Shown here: positions 1 to 10,825 of the stretch, piece by piece
How the letters are laid out: the number at the start of each line of letters is the position of its first letter
Position numbering within the stretch: position 1 is the first letter of the stretch
Made by a program: the position numbers and the translations under genes
The notes under the pieces: generated by a model
The model's database searches: none
Told to the model about the DNA's origin: nothing
The model's input: only the letters and a program-made list of their open reading frames with translations
Source: Eutypella sp. D-1
Lineage: Eukaryota > Ascomycota > Sordariomycetes > Xylariales > Diatrypaceae
Length of the DNA stretch: 64,000 nt
NCBI GenBank assembly: GCA_023313575.1
Contig: JAJTTP010000029.1
Coordinates: 124,001 to 188,000 of the forward strand
Reading direction: 5' to 3'

Positions 1-1768
1 GCCCAGTCGTTCATACATGCGAGTTTTTAATGCTGCTGTGTTCTAGTAATCTGCTTGCCCATATCCTAACTGGTTTTCTTTTCTTTTTTTCTTTTTTCTA
101 TGAGCATGATCTCCCACTTTAAATACTCTGGTTCCTGCTACCATCCGCTTATATTCTCTCCTGCGAAAAGGCGGATGTGGTATACTAATAAGGCTTGGAT
201 GGTTATCGAGAGCATCATTTAAATAGTAAGTAAAATAAGGTTACTTGTACTTGCCATATTACATGCAGGTATTGGCATAGTAAAAGGCAGTCAGTGAAGT
301 ATCAGTATAAAGGAATGTAACTGATGCATTTTGCCTCGTTCTTTACAAATTGTATATTCAAAAGTAATTCGAAAGGAAAAAAAGAATGCACAATGACGAA
401 TAAAGAAAAATAAATGACAGAAATAAAGAAAGAAAATAAGTGCAAAAAGACAAAAGCCCTAGCGCTCAGGCTCGAACCCTGAACGCTGTCGAAATGATTT
501 TCGATAACACAGTCTTCATCGCTTGCAATTATCGCACCCATAAGGTCTAACGCACCCATACCGAGGTAAGGCCCGAAGAGAATACAGCTTTGAACAGAAT
601 CGGAATCCAACTGCTTGGAAAACTTGCCCATTAATAGCATACTTAACCCCGCGGGCAGTCCTAGCTTTACATTCGGCAAACGCCCGGGAATTAACCGAGC
701 CGTTTGCTGCTCGACTACCTTCTATGGGTAATTGCATACAGTTATCTAGAGCTCTAGGTACTTCGAGTGCGGGGAGGACTCGATAAGCAGCTTCCCTCTT
801 CTAGCTTCATGTGTAGTAATCACTTACACAACTGTCCAGATGTAGGTGCCGTACAGACTACGTATTGTTTGAACTATACTGCCTATTACTACAAGCATAC
901 AACAGAGAGAGAGAGAGAGCGTTATGCTGTGGACATTAGAAATAGGGGCAGCACCAGCCAATCAAAATTGGACATTGGGTAACAGACCCACAACAGTATT
1001 GGTTAGCAATAATAGGGGAAGCAGACCGCTTTGAAAGAAAACCAAAACCATTTAAGAAGCAGGCCGTGGCACAGCTTATCGACATGAAATATGGCATTCT
1101 ATTCAATGGAAATAGCAACTTATCTGTATTAACAAGATGTAATACTGTCCCCTATAGTCTTGAATAGTCTTGAATAAACGCCCAGAGTGCGCAAAAGTAC
1201 TGGATATGCAACACCAAAGTACATTTTTCTTTGTATCATGCTGTCTTCTCTAGCAGTCTTATCATTCATGGGTATTGTTTACTAGTACTGGATACAATGG
1301 CGTATTTCTCGGAAGTACTAGCAGTCAATGTATGTCAAAATGGGACTCACAACAGTCAGGATGTCATTGTGCTCGTATTCTATGCATGTCAGCCTGCAGG
1401 GCAACTACCAACACCTGGACATTGTCTAGCTCTATATCTTTGTGGAGTAAACAGCCTTTATAGTCGCCAATTGTTCAGACAACCCATTGTTCACACAGAG
1501 TACTGTTCTCCTAAGGTTAGTAATGTATTAATTTTCTACATAGAGTACATTTCCTGCTCTAACACCAATCAATGACATTAGTTCAAGTCGCTTTATTCAG
1601 ATGCTCTAAACACTCTTAGCGTCTTAACCCGATACACCGAGCACATATTTTCTCGGGCACCTGTACATGTTAGAGAGAACTGAACGATCCTACCTGAAAT
1701 CTCTGCCTTTTCCAACAACAAACCTTTCTCTCTGCAAGGCCCAGTGTGCAGGGCTTCGACCTACCACG
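1..1768. other. 5' intergenic stretch, no supported gene
   Basis: This stretch is A/T-rich and holds no open frame with a recognisable domain. It has a T-rich tract near 75-100, a (GA)n run near 904-920 and a short hairpin at 462-486. An open minus-strand frame over roughly 302-679 has no start context or family that I recognise and could be a decayed fragment. The part next to 1769 should contain the promoter of the F-box gene, but I see no diagnostic element. Confidence 0.5.
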
Positions 1769-3298
1769 ATGCCTGCACGACTCAATTACGATGCCCTCTA
1801 CCTGGTGTCCGAGTTCCTCCCCGACCGGTCTCGTCTCAATCTTGCCATGGTGGACAAGACTGCCTTCGAGATAATCCATCCCATCCACCTGCGCAGCAAC
1901 TTCATCACGTACAACACCGGTGAAACCGACCAATTGTACATGCGTGCCTCTGCGTACTGGTGGGCACTATCGAACGACAACAGCGCTGTCCTGAACAGAA
2001 TATTCGACTACGCCGGCGATCATCTTCTGCTCCAATGCCTCATTTCAGCATCACCCGACGGAGAGGAAGATTCGAAGCCAACTGAATTTATGGACCGGAC
2101 TGTCTTCAACTGTATTTACGCCGGGAAGGTGACAACACTGAATATACTGCTCTCCCGTTTTCCCGAAGTAGTATCAAGAGAGCTGTTCCACTGGGGCCAC
2201 AACTGGGTGCACAAAGCAGTCGAGCTATCTCGGTCAGATTTTCTACAGATGCTGCATCAGGTTGGCTGGCCGGACAGAGAGTCGGGAGATGACTTTGGAT
2301 TCCTGGACTACTACGTCTTCAACGCCAGATATGGATCAGTCTTGAGGGCACTGGTTCAGATGGGTGCAAACCCCCTCTACATCCCACGCTATGCTGAGGC
2401 CGATGGTGTGCTTCAAAGCAGACTCAAGTATAGACAAAATTGTGACGTGGACCTTCTCGCAGCGTTGAAGGAGTACGGAGCTGACCCTGAGGAGCTCGGG
2501 GGATCCGACCCTGTAACGGATGACAAGCCTCAAGCTCTATCTACATCACTGGATGCTGCCTGCGGACAGAAGAACCTCAGGATGGTGAAGATGTTGCTAT
2601 CAATCGGAGCACATACCGGTGGCTCACTAAGAGTGTACTGCCTACAGCGAGACGAATCAGGCGACTTCGCAACAAAATCGTGGATTCCAACGACGCCACT
2701 GCACAACATACTGGAGAGACAGACCACGGCCTGCGGGCACGATGATAAAGCCCCAGTGTCACCCAAGTACCTTAGTCGAGATATCTATATGGACTCGCTG
2801 GAATATAATATCTGCAGGACTCGGTACCAAAGGCTCGGAGGACTCACTGGAGATACATGTTGGTACGGGGCCTTGTTCGAGAACCTTGCGGGGTATGTTT
2901 CAATGGTTCGTGAAGTGGTAAAGCTCCTTCTTGAGAACGGGGCTGAGAATTACATCAATGCGAGTGTGCCGGGCAAAGGCACACCGCTGGATCAATTCCT
3001 ACTCCTGGCAGGAAATATACGAGCGCACCACAACTACCTGTCGAAAGTCCCGAGATTCACGGAAGATTTTCCAACACACGAGTGCAAGTTACTGTCCACC
3101 TACTACAGTGGTGAGCGACTGGATGAGGTACTCGGGAGCATTGGCGACCTCGTGCTCGATGCCGGTGCCATGGTCCCATGGGAGGACTACGAGGATGATG
3201 GGACTAGGGGCATACACCGTGTACAGCGACTGCTATCCCGGGTTGATGAGGAGATGATCCAAAGGATCAGAGAGACGAGTGACACACAAGTGTCTTGA
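1769..3298 (+). CDS. F-box-like protein with ankyrin-type repeats
   Basis: This is a single-exon gene of 509 residues. I start it at the ATG at 1769, because the open frame upstream (from 1667) has no domain and the F-box-like segment begins right after this Met. Residues about 2-45 (LNYDALYLVSEFLPDRSRL) resemble fungal F-box motifs. Helical ankyrin-like pairs follow: GKVTTLNILLSRF near 118, NLRMVKMLLSIGAH near 268 and VVKLLLENGAENYINA near 382. F-box/ankyrin proteins of filamentous fungi are usually assumed to be SCF ubiquitin-ligase adaptors, with the F-box binding Skp1 and the repeats binding a substrate. That role is inferred from family only; no substrate can be read here. The C terminus is acidic. 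No signal peptide or membrane segment is visible. No break or missing stop is seen. Confidence 0.75.
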   Translation: MPARLNYDALYLVSEFLPDRSRLNLAMVDKTAFEIIHPIHLRSNFITYNTGETDQLYMRASAYWWALSNDNSAVLNRIFDYAGDHLLLQCLISASPDGEEDSKPTEFMDRTVFNCIYAGKVTTLNILLSRFPEVVSRELFHWGHNWVHKAVELSRSDFLQMLHQVGWPDRESGDDFGFLDYYVFNARYGSVLRALVQMGANPLYIPRYAEADGVLQSRLKYRQNCDVDLLAALKEYGADPEELGGSDPVTDDKPQALSTSLDAACGQKNLRMVKMLLSIGAHTGGSLRVYCLQRDESGDFATKSWIPTTPLHNILERQTTACGHDDKAPVSPKYLSRDIYMDSLEYNICRTRYQRLGGLTGDTCWYGALFENLAGYVSMVREVVKLLLENGAENYINASVPGKGTPLDQFLLLAGNIRAHHNYLSKVPRFTEDFPTHECKLLSTYYSGERLDEVLGSIGDLVLDAGAMVPWEDYEDDGTRGIHRVQRLLSRVDEEMIQRIRETSDTQVS

Positions 3299-3591
3299 TA
3301 GCGACACCTCCGCCAGTGGCTAATAAAATGACCATTCGATGAGCTTTATGTTGTTTGTTGCAATTATCACATGTGACTGTCAGCGCCTCCAAATGTGCCA
3401 TGCAATGAAAACAAGTAACAGTAAGCCACATCATTATATGAAGATCCTGATTGGGTATTTCCTGTACTGTTGGTTACCATAAAACTAACGCCACAAAAGG
3501 TTGAAATGCTGTTGGTCCTGACCGGCATCCAATCCCTCTCCAATGAGCAGAGGCACCGATCAGTGCTCAATTTTTGAAATTATGTTCTCGC
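3299..3591. other. convergent 3' spacer
   Basis: A short spacer between the plus-strand F-box gene and the minus-strand secreted-type gene. It must contain both polyadenylation regions. Nothing else is seen. Confidence 0.5.
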
Positions 3592-4327
3592 TCATGAATA
3601 AACGGGGCTTAAGTCCAAGCCTGTACAGTTCAACCCGCCGATCTCCGCGTTCCCATCACCATCACTCGTGATATCGAGCACCAGGCCGCAACCAACCCAG
3701 AAGCGCATCTCACCCTGCGCACACGCGAGCGTCTCACTGGGAGAGCCACACTCCAAAGCCGCATAACCGAGCTCACCGATATCCTCTAGGACCTCCGGGT
3801 CGATGAAGTAGACGGCCCCGCCGGTAACCTCGGTTGCGTTCTCAGCGATGGCGATAAGGGCGTTGCCCTGTGTCCCGGCGTGGCCCACCGCGCATAGGTG
3901 GCCGCTGCCCTCGACGCTGAATTGCGTCGACAGATCTTGTGACTGTGTGAAGATGATGGCGTCCCCGCTTAACTTCAGATACCAGCCGTCAAACATGCCT
4001 CCTGGTTGCGCTACTTGTACTGAAAAGGGGGTCGTAGTCTCCCCGCACGTCCTATCTAATGTTGGGCTCGGAGTCGGAGTATTTGTAGAGTTGAGGGGCG
4101 GTACTAAAGTGGTGCTCGCAATTGGCGTCCCTGACACATCATGAGATATTGTTGGCGTGCTGGTTGAGGTTGAGTCGCCAGTATTGTTGATAAATGCCAA
4201 CATGTCGATCACATCGTGGTCCTCAAGTTGGCGCTTGTTCTGTTCATGGGACTCGGCGATCGGGACCCCGCAGATACTGGGCTCCTTGCTAGGAGCCGTA
4301 ACCACAACAGTGCTGAGAGTGGTGCTG
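3592..4327 (-). CDS. secreted-type hypothetical protein, DUF7908-like; 5' end unresolved
   Basis: The supported exon encodes 245 residues. The N-terminal part is Ser/Thr/Pro-rich. It is followed by a compact domain from the TCGETTTPFSVQV segment to the C terminus, with GWYLKLSGDAIIF, HLCAVG and GCGLVLDI-type motifs. This resembles the domain I know as DUF7908 in extracellular proteins of Sordariomycetes; I give that name from memory and with caution. The frame is open back to an in-frame stop near 4340, and a plausible acceptor (TTGCAG) ends at 4328, so at least one upstream exon is missing. A candidate is 4744-4698, which encodes a short hydrophobic leader (MNATLLPAMFCGVLA) ending at a GTAGGT donor. 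Its phase (2 nt left over) matches this acceptor, but the implied intron of about 370 nt is unusually long for this window. It could instead be a 5'-truncated fragment. The next gene on the same strand is also secreted-type. Confidence 0.55.
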
Positions 4328-4744
4328 CTGCAATATTGGTAATGAGTCCCCTATGATGCGCACAAATACTTGACGTACCTTACTATAGCGCTCGCTTTTA
4401 TGCCCAGGGGTAACTCGCAATCGCGGTTTCTTCGTAGCGCTGTTGTTTCTTGTGAGGCTTGACGTCATCATTAGCCCCCTGAAGTATTAATTATTCCCTT
4501 TAATCGAAGAATATTCACCTCGCACGCAGTCGCCCGGAACCACTAAGACAGCAGCAAAGAATGCATTCTGGGCGCGCATCCTAGAGACCAAGCTGTCGTC
4601 GTCGCGAAGTCGGAGAGGAGATGCGGAAGTCTCAAGGCACTCTTGGTGGCAACGGCATGAGGAGGGGCGTTACAGTTATTTTTAAGTCGATACCTACGTG
4701 GCCAAAACGCCGCAAAACATTGCAGGCAACAGGGTAGCGTTCAT

Positions 4745-5500
4745 GAGCCACTCGTCCACGGCGTGAGATTGCTCTTTAATGCATTCCTTCTAATGCTAGA
4801 TCGCTGAGATCGGTGGTTTATCATGATGGGCCAATGACCTATAGCTAATAAGACCAGGGTCTACCCTGTGTATGCTGGTAGGGCAGCTAAGGTTTCAAGC
4901 ACCCTGGTAACCTATATTTTCTATATAACCATAGTACTACGACATTATACGCCAAGGCCCCGATTGTCTGCATTTTCGGCGATTCTAGGATGAACCGGCT
5001 GACAAGATACTTGGGTGAGTAGGGAGAGGCAGAACAACTAACAGACGAACTTTGATATAATCTCGAACCTTGACTTAGGGCACACTTATATACGCATACG
5101 GAGTAGTGTACGCACAGTGATATTTCTGTTTACCCTTGTCGGTGACATCAACTTTTATATATAGTTAGTTAATTGTAGATGCTCGCTTCTGTTAGGCTTG
5201 CGAACTTGTCTATGCGACCTCTTCTATTATACATGTCTTCGTTGCATATTAAGCTCACAATAACTTAGCCCCCCAAATTTCAGAAGAAAATCACTATGTA
5301 TGATCTAGCTCTAAGTAAATACATGTCGAAGCATCAATCGACCAAAAATGACCCGAAGTATTTCATCTCGATCTCCTTTCGCCACATGCATTATGCCAGA
5401 CGGTGTCAATAGACGCGTCACTAGTAGCCTCGATAAATCCAGCAACTATACCCGCAGAAGCAAATCAAGCAGAATACTCAATACGACAACATCACCAATT
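4745..5500. other. intergenic, no supported gene
   Basis: An A/T-rich spacer with many short TA-rich words and no open frame of note. It should contain the 3' end of the minus-strand gene that ends at 5501 and the promoter of the 3.6-4.3 kb gene. Confidence 0.5.
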
Positions 5501-8355
5501 TTAGTAAAATCCGAGAGCGCGCTTTCGGAGGGTTCTCTTCCTGCTGGCGGGATCTCGGTCGCGTTTCTGAATATCGGGTACTGTGGATCGACAGGTGGCT
5601 GCCTCGTAGGTATTGTCAGACCAGCCGAGGGATATATCATTCATCCACCAAGGCCTGGCCTCACCCTCAACCGTCATGCTAATGTTAATTGAGGTGAGAT
5701 TCTTGAATCCATGTAGCTTGACAGGGAGTGGATGGCAGTGTTCTGGTTCCTTGCTGCAGGCGGGGACGCGAAGGGTTTGAGATATCGAGACATCTTCCTG
5801 ACCAGAATCATAGTTATACCGCAGTCCAGTGATGTTAAAGGCGCAATCAGTACCGTTTGACACACACTTCAGATGAGAACCGTAATAGTTGAAGCGGAAA
5901 CAGGGGTTAGACTTCTGAGGACCAAGACTAATCGTGGCACCGCCAGTTGATAGTGATACATTGGCTGATGATCTATTCAACTTCAACAAAGGGTCGAATT
6001 GAAGCATGAGAGATGTCGTGTTGACCTCCTTCTGGGAGTGCAAAAGTCCGAAACCAGGCGAGAACCAGAATCGATGGTAAGGACTCGGCATGGATACGGG
6101 TTGTGCACCTTTAATATCGGAGTCGTTAAGACGCGATGAAAGATCACCAAACTGGGTCTGGTTAATCCAAATTTATTAACATAGAATATTTTCAAGACTC
6201 ACGTTGAATATGAAGTTTCCCACGTCAGTGGCATTCCCGCAAGCGGGTTCCTTGGAAGTGAGGTTATTGGAAGTGAGGTTATTGGAAGTGAGGTTATTGG
6301 AAGTGAGGTTATTGGAAGTGAGGTTATTGGAAGTGAGGTTATTGGAAGTGAGGTTATTGGAAGTGAGGTTATTGGAAGTGTGGTTATTGGTAGTCTGGTT
6401 ATTGATAAAAGGGGGTGCCGAGCGAGCCACTATGGATAGCGTAGATGGCAGAGGAAGAGACGGTAATGAAATCGTCGGTAGTCGAAGTGTTGGCAGAAGA
6501 TTCAACGACTGAGAACTACTGAAGTCATAACCCCCTTCAGTGAACGCTGGAATGGCGACAGCTGGCTGGGCGGTCACACCAGATAGCTCAGAAGCCTTCT
6601 GGGCAATTGCGGTGGGTAGTTGACTTAGGTTGATAGTGTGGGAGGTAGCTACCTGTGCACACCATGAGAAAGTCATAGAAGATATTGTCGAAAAAGCCAT
6701 CGACAGGCACGTTGAGTGTGTCGTCGCTGTTATTACTGATGGGATTACTGTTGGTGGGATTAACGTTGGTGGGATCAACGTTGGCAGGATGGCCGTTGGC
6801 GAAATTGCCGTTAGTGAGATTACCGAAGGTGGGATTACCAATGGCGGGATTACCGATGGCGAGACTACCGTTAACGAGATCACCGTTGGTGGGATTACCG
6901 TCGGTGTCGCTATAGGCAGAGACGAATTCGCAAATGGCGGGACCGTGGGGAATGGTGACAGAGGCAGGGGGTTAGTCACACCTGGGCTCTGCGTTACAAT
7001 GGCAGGAGTTGTCAGGAGACCCGAAGACAGCACTCCTGGAAGGGACGTTGGGAACGAAGTAAAATCAGGACCAGTGAGCGCACCCGAAGTCAAGCTCTCC
7101 GAGCATGACGTCGACCCGGGCGGGACAATCGACAAGCTTGGAATTGCGGTGCCGGTGGGGAGGGTTGGCAAGCCGGAGATTATGGGGCCGGGAGCCGTCG
7201 GTAGAGCTGTGAAACTTGAGCCCAGCGGTTCTCCGGTAGGAATTGGATTACCAAACTCATCAGTGGGGCATGGTGGAGTGCCGGAAGGCCCGCTAGCACC
7301 GGGTATGATAGTAGGCTGTGGACCGGGGATAGTCGGGACACTCCAAGGGGCGAATGGAATGGGAACAGTCACCACAGTTGGAACACTTTCAGATGATAAT
7401 TGCGTGTCAGGGAAGGATACAGGTGGGACGGTGATCGTTGTCGTGCAAGGTGGCTCAGAGTCCGTAATGGGGCCGGTTTCTGGGATGCTGGGAGTCTCCG
7501 TGTTGGCCGTTGTCAACCATGACAATGTGTAAGTGGGAAAGTCGGTATACCACGGCGAGAATACTGGCGTGCTGATACAAGGAATAGTAGTGGTCCATGG
7601 CGGAAACCATGAGGTCCACCCGTCATCACTAGATGTGCTAGACTCACTACTCGTAGAATCCAGGCTAGGTAAAATGAGAGGCGGGACAGAGACAGTAGAG
7701 GTGACAGTTTCGAAAATGGTGATAGGATCTGCAGAGGTGACGGTCACGAAGACTGTGGTTGGGATGACAGCAGGGCATGTTTCCCAACTGAACGGAGCAC
7801 TAGAAAGTGTAGGGACAACAATTGGGATTGAGGTGCTGCTACCACTCTCGCTGGTAGGAAGCTCTAGGGAACTAGATGGCAAACCAGGGAATGGACCCAC
7901 AGGAGGAGGAACAGAAAACACACCAAATGGTGAAGGGATGAGAGTCGTCAAGCCATTAGGAAGGGTGGATGTCAAAGTCGTAGACAATATACCACCTCCA
8001 TATGCACCAGTAGCCTGGCTTTGGGAGATCGTGATTGTCAACGTCAATCCATTGGTAAGTGTAGTGATTTCAGTAGTCGAAGGTTCTCCAGATGAAGAGC
8101 CTGGAGGTCCGTAGACAGTCGGAATCGGCACCGGCACATTGCTTCCACTGCCTGCATCAACCGTGGTACCAGGGGTGGTATACGCGATAGTGGGCAGAGG
8201 GCTTATTTCACTTGCACCAGGTCTAACATCTCTAGTTAGCAATGCCAGATTGTCGAGATGGGTGGAAGTACTCACATCGCCCCGTACACTTGTGCCGATG
8301 ACAAACGCACGAGACGGGCGATGCTGAGAACCCCCACGAGGGCGTTCTCGCGCAT
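5501..8355 (-). CDS. secreted Ser/Thr/Pro-rich protein with N-glycosylation repeat array, DUF7371-like C terminus
   Basis: Three exons can be joined in frame: 8355-8276, 8222-6203 and 6157-5501 (918 residues). Intron 1 (53 nt) has GTGAGT, GCTAAC and TTAG. Intron 2 (45 nt) has GTGAGT, ATTAAC and CCAG. Exon 1 gives a short hydrophobic leader ending near SAQVYGA, a likely signal peptide. The long middle is a low-complexity Ser/Thr/Pro/Ile region with motifs such as TTVFVTVTSADP. It then has a degenerate five-residue repeat (IPPTV type) and an array of NNLTS repeats, each a potential N-glycosylation sequon. The C-terminal portion after intron 2 contains MPSPYHRFWFSPGFG, paired cysteines and WWMNDISLGW. 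It resembles the C-terminal domain of fungal proteins labelled DUF7371 (named from memory). The protein ends in dibasic clusters (KRTLRKR). A cell-wall or extracellular matrix protein is the likely role; no enzymatic motif is seen. Long plus-strand open frames over this gene are antisense shadows. Confidence 0.8.
6254..6403 (-). repeat. 15-bp coding minisatellite (NNLTS array)
   Basis: The unit GGAAGTGAGGTTATT (plus strand) occurs in eight identical consecutive copies from 6254 to 6373, then in two diverged copies to 6403. On the coding strand each unit gives NNLTS; the diverged ones give NNHTS and NNQTT. Every unit therefore keeps an N-x-T sequon. Identity at the nucleotide level, including synonymous positions, points to recent expansion or homogenisation. 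Confidence 0.95.
6737..6901 (-). repeat. degenerate 15-bp coding repeat
   Basis: About eleven 15-bp units resembling TGGTGGGATTACCGT (plus strand) lie in tandem with frequent substitutions. They encode five-residue Ile/Pro/Thr/Val repeats in the same secreted protein, upstream of the NNLTS array. The period equals that of the younger array. Confidence 0.85.
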
Positions 8356-9385
8356 AGTGATCGTTCTAGGTGGCTAGATGTGATCTAGAGATCTTCTCGT
8401 ATTGCTGTAGGCGACTGATCAGAGGTATTACCTCCCTGATGAGATACTGTAGAAAATAAATGAGTGACAAAATGCAGACAAAGAAGGGATTGAGAAAACC
8501 GTAGGAACAAAATGACTGAACGAGTGTAAGTCTAGAGACGAGAGTTCCTAGGATTTAAGAGAAGATTTGGGAGAGAAAAGGGAAGGGAGAGGGACAGCGG
8601 GAGAAATGGAGGGAATTTGGGCAGAGACCTGAGAAGGCGGGGACGTACAATCACCCTACTTGAAACGCAGCATCTCCTTCGTTTCCTTCGTGGTCCCTTC
8701 CCATTTTGAGTTAAAGTGAGGTTGGTTGGGAAGGCACAGCCTCGGCTGGCAGTGTCATCTCCTATGATACATCAAAAGGGGGAAGTCGCCACTGGTGCTG
8801 GACAGAGAGTTTTGGGGACATTGACGTAATACCCGCCATATGAGTCGGAAGGTACTCCCTACCAAGAGAACACCATTCTGCCCAGTTGCTTATGTGACCC
8901 AGCTTTTGTTCAGTCCAAACGGGATTATTCTCAATCAAGCACGCACTTACCTTATGGTCAGTGTAGGGAGGTACTCGAGGTACCTTTATGACATAATCAG
9001 ATTTGCATTGCCGATAAATTCTAATCAGTAACGAACTTGACCTTCAAGAACTATAGAGCCCCACTCAATTAAGCATAGCAAAGGCGCAGCACTGTTTCGT
9101 AGATGCCTCTCCGTTCCAAGACATCTGGATTATCGTATGCACACCCTTAGATAAATGCCAAGCATGGATAAGTGTGATTCTTCTTCCAAGGCTGGTTTAG
9201 GTATATGCAGGTAAATCAGCTCTCACTGTGTGTAAGAGCATGAGGCGTCCGTAACAGAGAAAGGTGATAATCACAAAAGCTCCGAACAGACTTGATCAAT
9301 CATAAACCTAGTTGGTATTTCGAGTAAGACGTAATCATCATGAACATCAATCTGCACCCTTCAGCAAAACCGCGAGAAAGGGCCC
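8356..9385. other. intergenic, promoter of the secreted repeat protein
   Basis: A spacer of about 1 kb with a purine-rich stretch (about 8455-8640, GGGAGAGAAAAGGGAAGGGAG type) just upstream of the minus-strand secreted gene, probably its 5' leader or promoter. No gene is supported. Confidence 0.5.
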
Positions 9386-10363
9386 TCATACAGGATTATC
9401 CTCATAAGGCGGGGGCGGCTCATCGAGGTTTTGCGCTCGCCCCTCCGCATTATCCGTCGCATCAGGTTCGGCGCCACCCGATGGCTGCTCGAGCCGCCCG
9501 CGCGACTTCCCCTCGATGGCCGCGGTCCAGAGGGCCGCGCCGGCAGTCGACGTCAGCAGGAAGAAGAAAGACAGCACCGGCACGAGCTCCAGCAGCATCG
9601 CTATGATACCGAACCAGGTGTACTCCCATCTGCGGGAGCGAATCTCCGCCTTGCGCTCCCGCCTCGTCAGCCCCCGCAGCTTGAACCACCGGTAGTGCGC
9701 GAAGGAGCCCAGCCGAGCCCCTGTGATGATGATGAAGGCGGGCGTGCCCACGTAAGGGATTAGGTTGAGCGGCAAGAAGACGATCAACTCCACGATCTGG
9801 ACGATACTCCATGGCTGGTAAACAGCCGCTGTCGACGGCTTGCCAAGCATCTTGACCGGATTCGGTGCGTCGGGGAAGAGGATGCGGTGCGGCGCGACGA
9901 CATCGACAAGTCCTTTATCAATGAGGGTAGCCTATTGAACCATCTTGTCAGCTCAATCCAATTCCGTCCTAGCCCGCTAGGCCTTGCGATGGGTCAGTCT
10001 CACATCGAATACGTCGACGCGACATTCGTCAACAAAGAATCCCTCGAAAAGACCCTGGATGATGACCAGGCCCTCGCCGAGGACCAAGACGGTCGCATTC
10101 AACCACGCACCCCGCCCTTGGAATACGTACAGGAACGCAAGCTGCGGCAAGAATGCAAATGTGAATAAGATAAAATAGACTAAAAGCGACAAGAGGGAGA
10201 GTGGAAGGAGACGACTGAGGAAGAGCGGGTAGTACATGGGATGACGTAGGAAGTAGTAGATTCCTCGCAGTGGGTATGAGGCCGCGGTCAGCGCTTTCGA
10301 GATGTAACCGTAGGGCCGTTCTAAGTGTCGCATTGGACCAGGTAAATGAGAATTCGACGCCAT
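9386..10363 (-). CDS. EI24/Rrt8 (outer spore wall LDS family)-like membrane protein
   Basis: Two exons, 10363-10004 and 9931-9386, are joined by a 72-nt intron (GTGAGA donor, GAGCTGAC branch region, ATAG acceptor) in phase 0. The product has 301 residues. Exon 1 has hydrophobic segments near SRLLPLSLLSLLVYFILFTF and a Gly-rich amphipathic stretch (VLGEGLVIIQGLFEGFFVD). After the junction comes a typical family block, including VELIVFLPLNLIPYVGTP and a further membrane segment, MLLELVPVLSFFFLLTSTAG. The arrangement of membrane helices around a re-entrant PLNLIPYVG motif matches the EI24 superfamily, in which yeast Rrt8/Lds1/Lds2 act at lipid droplets and the outer spore wall. The tail is hydrophilic with a PPPPY motif. 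The exact role in this fungus is an inference from family. A start at 10363 is chosen because it is the first ATG of the open exon. Confidence 0.75.
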
Positions 10364-10825
10364 CTTTAGGTATTATGAGGCTATGGTTCTGCTTTTACAA
10401 AATAAATGTGCAATTGACATTTCGTGTTGCGAAAGTATGCAATGATAAGGTAAGAAAATGGTATATGTAGGATAGTTGGTTGCCTGATTACAATTCCCAT
10501 GTGACAGAAAGTACACATAGGTGAAGCAAGCCCCACTTAATTGGCGATCGCTATATGTATACTCAAATACACCTGGGCATACCTAGTAACGGGACACACT
10601 GAAATAAAAGCATCAAGGCCGCGATTAAAGAGAGAGGAGAATGCATAGTATGGTCTCTATTTAAGGGTATCCTAACATAACATTTGCATTGACATGCCTA
10701 CGTAGATAGTATGTATAATACAATGCACCCAAAGACTTACTACGGACATGCTATCAATAAACGTACAAGTCACACCCAACCGTAACGAGAGCGCTAACCA
10801 GTGATATCGATATCGATGTCTTCCT
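10364..10825. other. intergenic, nothing recognised
   Basis: An A/T-rich spacer between two minus-strand genes: the 3' region of the transcription factor and the promoter of the EI24-like gene. No distinctive element is seen. Confidence 0.5.

Noticed and set aside
462..486. tRNA T-arm-like hairpin (CTCGAACC in a 9-bp stem with one mismatch)
   Set aside because: No A box, anticodon arm or matching acceptor stem at the right distance on either strand.
302..679. Minus-strand 125-codon open frame
   Set aside because: No ATG context, no domain, no intron signals and a low-complexity end. A decayed fragment is possible but not supported.
6204..8114. Long plus-strand open frames (300, 193 and 102 codons) opposite the secreted repeat protein
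   Set aside because: They are antisense shadows caused by the Pro/Thr/Ser codon bias and the 15-bp repeats; the minus strand has introns, leader and domain.
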